The notes beneath the pieces were generated by a model. That model was not told the DNA's origin and did not search any database. It saw only the letters and a list, made by a program, of their open reading frames with translations. Both the position numbers and the translations under genes were made by a program. A stretch of DNA of 64,000 bases from Pseudomonas yamanorum (GTDB taxonomy: Bacteria > Pseudomonadota > Gammaproteobacteria > Pseudomonadales > Pseudomonadaceae): contig NZ_JACARE010000033.1 in assembly GCF_013386765.1 (NCBI RefSeq), positions 1-64,000 of the forward strand. Direction: 5' to 3'. Shown here piece by piece: positions 59,283-64,000 of this stretch. How positions within the stretch are numbered: the first letter of the stretch is position 1; each line of letters opens with the position of its first letter.

Positions 59283-60347
59283 ATGAGCACCTGGCCAGAC
59301 ACCCGAATTCTTGACCTGCTGGGCATTGAGCTACCCATTATTCAGGCGCCCATGGCCAATGCCACGAGCACCGCCATGGTGATCGCCGCCAACGCGGCCG
59401 GCGCCCTCGGTTCGATGCCGGCCGCCGCGCTGAGCATCGAGCAACTGCGTGAAGCGCTGGCCACTATCCGCCAAGCCAGCACACGGCCACTGAACGTCAA
59501 TTTCTTCTGCCACCAGCCTCCGCCGCCGGATGCAGGACGCGACCGACAGTGGAAGAACCTGCTGGAACCCTATTACCGCGAACTGGGCGCCGACTTTGAC
59601 GCCCCGACGCCTGTGTCCAACCGCGCCCCCTTCAACAACGCCGCCTGTGAAGTGGTGGAGGAATTGCGCCCGGAAGTGGTGAGTTTTCACTTTGGCCTGC
59701 CGGAAAAATCCCTGCTGGAGCGGGTCAAGGCCACCGGGGCGAAAGTACTCTCGTCGGCGACCACCGTGGAAGAAGCCATCTGGCTGGAACAGCACGGCTG
59801 CGACGCAATCATCGCCATGGGCTACGAAGCCGGCGGCCATCGCGGGATATTCCTCGGCGACGACCTGAATAGCCAGATTGGCACCATGGCCCTGGTGCCA
59901 CAGATCGTCGACGCCGTGAGCGTGCCGGTGATTGCGGCCGGTGGTATCGGGGATGCACGCGGCATTGTCGCCGCCTTTGCCCTCGGCGCGTCGGCGGTAC
60001 AGATCGGTACGGCCTACCTGTTCACCCCCGAGGCCACCGTCTCGAAATCACACCACCACGCCTTGCGCACGGCACAAGCCAGTGAAACCGCGCTGACCAA
60101 CCTGTTCACCGGGCGCCCGGCGCGGGGCATCATCAACCGGGTGATGCGCGAACTCGGCGCGATCAACCCGACCGCCCCGGCGTTTCCGCTGTCCGGCGGT
60201 GCGTTGATGCCACTCAAGGCCAAGGATGAAGCCGGCTTCAGTAACCTGTGGTCGGGCCAGGCACTGCGCCTCGGCAAAGACATCTCCACCTATGACCTGA
60301 CGCTGGAACTGGCCGCGCAGACCCTGGAAAAACTCGGCCGGCGCTGA
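59283..60347 (+). CDS. Nitronate monooxygenase-type flavin oxidoreductase
   Basis: The 354-residue protein is an FMN-dependent TIM barrel: IQAPMANATSTAMVIAANAAGALGSMPA at the start, GYEAGGHRGIFLGDD around the active site, and phosphate loop VIAAGGIGDARGIVAAFALGASAVQIGTAYL. Related enzymes oxidise alkyl nitronates or reduce quinones. A GAGA lies 8 bases before ATG 59283; the frame from 59232 is not supported. It sits between the hydrolase gene and modABC without clear partner. Confidence 0.88.
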   Translation: MSTWPDTRILDLLGIELPIIQAPMANATSTAMVIAANAAGALGSMPAAALSIEQLREALATIRQASTRPLNVNFFCHQPPPPDAGRDRQWKNLLEPYYRELGADFDAPTPVSNRAPFNNAACEVVEELRPEVVSFHFGLPEKSLLERVKATGAKVLSSATTVEEAIWLEQHGCDAIIAMGYEAGGHRGIFLGDDLNSQIGTMALVPQIVDAVSVPVIAAGGIGDARGIVAAFALGASAVQIGTAYLFTPEATVSKSHHHALRTAQASETALTNLFTGRPARGIINRVMRELGAINPTAPAFPLSGGALMPLKAKDEAGFSNLWSGQALRLGKDISTYDLTLELAAQTLEKLGRR

Positions 60348-60392
60348 ACCTGAACTCCCGGGGCAACTTTGCACTGTACCGGCAGTGGCCAA

Positions 60393-60418
60393 CCGCTATA
60401 TATTCCCATACATAGCGG
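60393..60418 (+). promoter_or_regulatory. ModE-type operator upstream of modA
   Basis: CCGCTATATA (60393-60402) and TACATAGCGG (60409-60418) are inverted arms with a 6-base spacer, 49 to 74 bases before the modA start. They agree with the E. coli ModE box pattern of CG-n-TATATA arms around N6-7. Arm pairing is 9 of 10. ModE with molybdate would repress modABC. A modE gene is not in the window. Confidence 0.75.
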
Positions 60419-60466
60419 TAGACCCCCTCTGCCTATAACAAGCCGCAAACCCCAAGGAGCTTCTTG

Positions 60467-61234
60467 ATGATGATTCGCGCCTCACGCCTGGCCCCCACGG
60501 CCCTTGCCACCCTGATCGCCGCGTTTGCCTTCGCCTCGGCGAATGCCGATGAAGTACAGGTGGCCGTGGCTGCCAACTTCACCGCCCCGATCCAGGCAAT
60601 TGCCGCCGACTTTGAAAAAGACACCGGCCACAAACTGGTCGCTGCCTATGGCGCCACCGGCCAGTTCTACACCCAGATCAAGAACGGCGCGCCGTTTGAA
60701 GTGTTCCTCAGTGCCGACGACACCACCCCGCAGAAACTCGAGGCCGAAGGCGACACCGTCAAGGGCTCGCGCTTCACCTACGCGGTCGGCACCCTGGCGC
60801 TGTGGTCGGCCAAGGAAGGCTACGTGGATGCCAAGGGCGAAGTGCTGAAGAAAAATCAATTCCAGCACCTGTCCATCGCCAACCCGAAAGCCGCGCCTTA
60901 TGGCCTGGCCGCTACCCAGGTGCTGGCGAAGGAAGGCCTGACCGAGAAGGTCAAGGAAAAGCTCGTTGAAGGCCAGAACATCACCCAGGCCTATCAGTTC
61001 GTGTCCACCGGCAACGCCGAGCTGGGTTTTGTCGCGCTGTCGCAGATCTACAAGGACGGCAAGGTCACCAGCGGTTCGGCCTGGATCGTGCCGTCGTCGA
61101 TGCATGACCCGATCAAGCAAGACGCCGTGATCCTTAACAAAGGCAAGGACAGTGCGGCCGCCAAGGCCCTGGTTGAATACCTGAAAGGTCCGAAAGCCGC
61201 CGCAGTGATCAAATCCTACGGTTACGAGCTGTAA
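60467..61234 (+). CDS. modA: Molybdate-binding periplasmic protein
   Basis: The 255-residue protein has a signal peptide (SRLAPTALATLIAAFAFASANA, cleavage before DEVQVAVAANFTAPI) and the ModA pattern: FTAPIQAIAADFEKDTGHKLVAAYGATGQFYTQI and the ligand loop PFEVFLSADDTTPQKL. It binds molybdate or tungstate in the periplasm. GGAG is 7 bases before ATG 60467; the preceding TTG and following ATG are alternatives. modB starts directly after its stop. Confidence 0.95.
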   Translation: MMIRASRLAPTALATLIAAFAFASANADEVQVAVAANFTAPIQAIAADFEKDTGHKLVAAYGATGQFYTQIKNGAPFEVFLSADDTTPQKLEAEGDTVKGSRFTYAVGTLALWSAKEGYVDAKGEVLKKNQFQHLSIANPKAAPYGLAATQVLAKEGLTEKVKEKLVEGQNITQAYQFVSTGNAELGFVALSQIYKDGKVTSGSAWIVPSSMHDPIKQDAVILNKGKDSAAAKALVEYLKGPKAAAVIKSYGYEL

Positions 61235-61915
61235 ATGCCGCTGTCGAGTGCCGATTTTTCCGCGATCTGGTTGACCCTGAAACTGGCGTCGCTGACCACG
61301 GTCATCCTGCTGATCATCGGCACTCCGATCGCCCTGTGGCTGTCGCGCACCCGTTCGTGGTGGCGCGGCCCCATTGGCGCAGTGGTCGCATTGCCGTTGG
61401 TGTTACCGCCTACGGTGATCGGCTTCTACCTGCTGCTGACGATGGGCCCGAACGGCTATTTCGGCCAGTTCACCCAATGGCTGGGCCTGGGCACCCTGAC
61501 CTTCAGCTTCGCCGGGCTGGTGATTGGCTCGGTGATCTATTCCATGCCGTTTGTGGTGCAGCCGTTGCAAAACGCCTTCTCCGCCATCGGCACTCGCCCA
61601 CTGGAAGTGGCCGCGACGTTGCGGGCCAATCCCTGGGACACCTTCTTCACGGTGATCCTGCCCCTGGCACGCCCGGGGTTTATCACCGCATCGATTCTCG
61701 GTTTTGCCCACACCGTCGGTGAGTTCGGCGTGGTGCTGATGATCGGCGGCAATATTCCAAACAAGACCCGGGTGGTCTCGGTGCAGATCTACGACCACGT
61801 CGAAGCCATGGAATACGCCCAGGCTCACTGGCTGGCCGGGTCCATGGTGGTGTTTTCATTCCTGGTGTTGCTGGCGCTCTACTCCAGCCGTAAAACCAAA
61901 GCGGGCTGGAGCTGA
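61235..61915 (+). CDS. modB: Molybdate ABC permease
   Basis: The 226-residue inner-membrane protein has five hydrophobic helices and the ABC permease EAA-type loop EVAATLRANPWDTFFTVILPLARPGFITA that docks on ModC. It starts directly after the modA stop and its own stop overlaps modC as TGATG. Together ModABC import molybdate. Confidence 0.96.
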   Translation: MPLSSADFSAIWLTLKLASLTTVILLIIGTPIALWLSRTRSWWRGPIGAVVALPLVLPPTVIGFYLLLTMGPNGYFGQFTQWLGLGTLTFSFAGLVIGSVIYSMPFVVQPLQNAFSAIGTRPLEVAATLRANPWDTFFTVILPLARPGFITASILGFAHTVGEFGVVLMIGGNIPNKTRVVSVQIYDHVEAMEYAQAHWLAGSMVVFSFLVLLALYSSRKTKAGWS

Positions 61916-63000
61916 TGTCGATGATCGAGGTGCGCCTGCAACTGAAGTACTCCGGGTTTGCCCTGGACGTCGACCTGCAATTGCCCGGTCGCGGAGTGAC
62001 GGCGCTGTACGGCCACTCCGGCTCCGGCAAGACCACCTGCCTGCGTTGCATCGCCGGGCTGGAACGGGCCGAAGAAGGCTTCGTGCAGATCAACGACGAG
62101 GTCTGGCAAGACAGCCGCAAAGGCCTGTTCGTGCCCCCCCACAAGCGCGCCCTGGGCTATGTGTTTCAAGAAGCCAGCCTGTTCCCGCACTTGTCAGTGC
62201 TGGCCAACCTGGAGTTCGGTCTCAAGCACATCCCGCGCGCGCAACGGCGGGTCGACATGGCCCACGCAACGGAGTTGCTGGGCATCGGCCACTTGCTGGA
62301 TCGCCACCCGCAGCACCTCTCCGGCGGCGAACGCCAGCGCATCGGCATCGCCCGCGCGCTGCTTACCAGCCCGAGCCTGCTGCTGATGGACGAGCCCCTG
62401 GCGGCACTGGACAGCAAACGCAAAAGCGAAATCCTGCCGTACCTCGAACGCCTGCACGATGAGCTTGAGGTTCCGGTGCTGTACGTCAGCCATGCCCAGG
62501 ACGAAGTGGCGCGCCTGGCCGATCACATCGTGTTGCTCAGCGACGGCAAGGCCCTGGCCAGCGGCCCCATCGGCGAAACCCTGGCCCGGCTGGACCTGCC
62601 CATGGCCCTGGGCGACGACGCCGGCGTGGTGATCAACGGCACGGTCAGCGCCTACGACGCACACTACCAATTGCTCACCCTGCAACTGCCCGCCAGCCAA
62701 TTGCAGATGCGCGTGGCCCATGCGCCGCTGGCGCTGGGCAAATCGTTGCGCTTCAAGATCCAGGCCCGGGACGTCAGCCTGAGCCTGCAGGCCGAGGAGC
62801 ACAGCAGCATCCTCAATCGCCTGCCTGTGACGGTGACACAGGAGATCCCGGCGGATAACGCCGCCCATGTGCTGGTAAGCCTCGATGCGGCCGGCACACC
62901 GTTGCTGGCGCGCATCACCCGGTACTCACGGGACCAGTTGCAACTGCATCCGGGCCAGACGTTGTGGGCGCAGATCAAGGCGGTGGCGGTGCTGGCCTGA
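61915..63000 (+). CDS. modC: Molybdate ABC transporter ATPase
   Basis: The 361-residue ATPase has Walker A GHSGSGKTTC, the Q-loop, signature LSGGERQRIGIARAL, Walker B LLLMDEPLAALD, and the H-loop YVSHAQDEVA. The C-terminal region, about 290 to 361, is the TOBE/molybdate-binding domain (SLSLQAEEHSSILNRLPVTVTQEIP). It energises ModB. The ATG at 61915 overlaps the modB stop; a second ATG two codons later is also possible. Confidence 0.96.
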   Translation: MSMIEVRLQLKYSGFALDVDLQLPGRGVTALYGHSGSGKTTCLRCIAGLERAEEGFVQINDEVWQDSRKGLFVPPHKRALGYVFQEASLFPHLSVLANLEFGLKHIPRAQRRVDMAHATELLGIGHLLDRHPQHLSGGERQRIGIARALLTSPSLLLMDEPLAALDSKRKSEILPYLERLHDELEVPVLYVSHAQDEVARLADHIVLLSDGKALASGPIGETLARLDLPMALGDDAGVVINGTVSAYDAHYQLLTLQLPASQLQMRVAHAPLALGKSLRFKIQARDVSLSLQAEEHSSILNRLPVTVTQEIPADNAAHVLVSLDAAGTPLLARITRYSRDQLQLHPGQTLWAQIKAVAVLA

Positions 63001-63027
63001 GTTGCACTATGCGTGGTTCGCAACGGC

Positions 63028-64000
63028 TTAGCCCTCCCCAGTCTCCGACAGCGCACAGGCCTGTGCTTGTGGCATCAGACGTATATCCACCCGACGGTTG
63101 GCTGCTCGTCCAGATGCCGTGTCATTGCTGGCGATCGGCTGTTTGCCTGCCGCGCCCTGGACGGCAAAGCAATTATCCGGAAGGTCACCCATACGCTGCA
63201 TCCAGTCGCGTACCGCCGAGGCACGGGCGTAGGAGAGTTGGAGGTTCTGCTCGGCGTCGCCGGTTGTGTCGGTGTGCCCGACGATCACGATCAGCCAGCC
63301 GGGCTGGGCCTTGATATTGACCAGTGCATTGATCAGCACCTTGGTCGAGCCGGGTTTGAGCACGATGCTGCCGGCATCGAACAGCGACAGGCTGTCCAGG
63401 TGCACAGTGTCGGGCACCGCTGGTTGCGGCTGGACGCGTTGATCAACCCACCACCAGCAACCGCCACCCAGCGCCATCAATGTGATCAGCGCAAACAGCC
63501 ACAGAACGATACGGGACTTTCGGGAGACCGCAGGCGGCAACTCCGGCATTGGTAGGGCGGGCAGGATAACCACCGGCAGGACAAAGGCCGGTTCCGGGGC
63601 GCTCGTCAACATCAGGTCCGCTCCACCTGCATTTTGGCTTCGCTCCAAACGCCGCATCAAGCTGCCAACCTGATGACGCAGCGCCTGCAGGCTGACCAGA
63701 GGCGCCTGCCCCTGACGATCCAACTGCGCGGCCAACCGATCCAGTTCACCGCCCAGGCGCTCAAGGACGGGCACTGCCTGACAGGTACTTTCCACGCGGC
63801 GCAGCAACGGCTGCCATTGGCCAAACAGCCAGACGAGAATACCCAAACGCACCGAAGTCTTAGGGGGCCACACCGTAGTCCATTCGCTGCATAACGCCTC
63901 AATCAGCGTCACTCCCTGGGCCATGCCCTCCAGGCCGTAGCGTTGGCTGCGCGCCAACGCAAAAGCAGCGGCGGTTTGCAGCTCCGCGCCGTTGTTCTGA
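63028..64000 (-). CDS. Partial ImpA-N/OmpA-domain protein, type VI secretion-like
   Basis: The gene is cut by the window edge: the frame stays open through 64000, so the start lies outside. The visible 324 codons hold a segment like the ImpA/VasL N-terminal domain (CSEWTTVWPPKTSVRLGILVWLFGQWQPLLRRV), a linker, one TM helix (IVLWLFALITLMALGGGCWWWV), and a C-terminal OmpA peptidoglycan-binding domain (VGHTDTTGDAEQNLQLSYARASAVRDWM, GRAANRRVDIRL). This combination suggests a type VI secretion-associated envelope component. The assignment rests on motifs only; the rest of the cluster would be to the right. Confidence 0.7.
   Translation of the reverse strand, partial: QNNGAELQTAAAFALARSQRYGLEGMAQGVTLIEALCSEWTTVWPPKTSVRLGILVWLFGQWQPLLRRVESTCQAVPVLERLGGELDRLAAQLDRQGQAPLVSLQALRHQVGSLMRRLERSQNAGGADLMLTSAPEPAFVLPVVILPALPMPELPPAVSRKSRIVLWLFALITLMALGGGCWWWVDQRVQPQPAVPDTVHLDSLSLFDAGSIVLKPGSTKVLINALVNIKAQPGWLIVIVGHTDTTGDAEQNLQLSYARASAVRDWMQRMGDLPDNCFAVQGAAGKQPIASNDTASGRAANRRVDIRLMPQAQACALSETGEG

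Overview
The window is about 62 percent GC and looks like chromosome of a fluorescent pseudomonad of the Pseudomonas fluorescens group. The evidence is an MvaU-type H-NS family protein with a TTG start, a Pseudomonas-length hpd, an orphan ccoN with a ccoQ-like partner, CupA-type fimbrial operons, and three REPIN-like inverted repeats of different sequence classes. I saw no rRNA, tRNA or CRISPR array. Genes are dense, and several convergent pairs share or abut their stop codons. Organism and orthology statements come from memory of families, not from a search.

Layout, left part (1-28130), metabolism and transport: a sodium-solute symporter with a PLP dehydratase; a four-gene minus-strand operon (AldA-like dehydrogenase, MFS permease, enolase-superfamily enzyme, GMC oxidoreductase); orphan cbb3 oxidase subunit ccoN plus a ccoQ-like gene behind a possible ANR box; a LuxR regulator, SphA-like channel, MFS and class II deacetylase-like amidohydrolase cluster; a glycerate kinase, CdaR-like regulator and MFS cluster; SDR/LysR, aldo-keto reductase and rarD; hpd with a small leader ORF; and an EamA/LysR divergent pair.

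Centre (28103-42660), surface adhesion: two complete tandem five-gene chaperone-usher operons (pilin, chaperone, usher, two-domain adhesin, second chaperone), both on the minus strand. Divergent from the outer operon is a CSS-EAL cyclic-di-GMP phosphodiesterase gene, followed by mvaU. Together they look like an adhesion module with a c-di-GMP enzyme and a xenogeneic silencer beside it; the regulatory link is inference.

Right part (42773-64000), stress, redox and repair: gloA, ahpF, ahpC, gor and galU; a tyrosine recombinase divergent from a KfrA-like coiled-coil protein; a tsdB-tsdA thiosulfate dehydrogenase pair; and an alkylation-repair block (2OG-Fe(II) oxygenase, alkB, ada). In that block two nearly identical AAT-N6-GCAA Ada boxes precede the oxygenase-alkB operon and ada, yet Ada itself has lost three of its four zinc cysteines. 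Then come a CGNR regulator divergent from an alpha/beta hydrolase across an array of GTTAC sites, a nitronate monooxygenase, modABC behind a clear ModE-type operator, and the C-terminal part of an ImpA-N/OmpA (type VI secretion-like) protein cut by the window edge.

The strongest leads are the Ada regulon with a degenerate sensor, the tandem fimbrial operons with their c-di-GMP neighbour, the hpd leader ORF, and the KfrA and CGNR operators.
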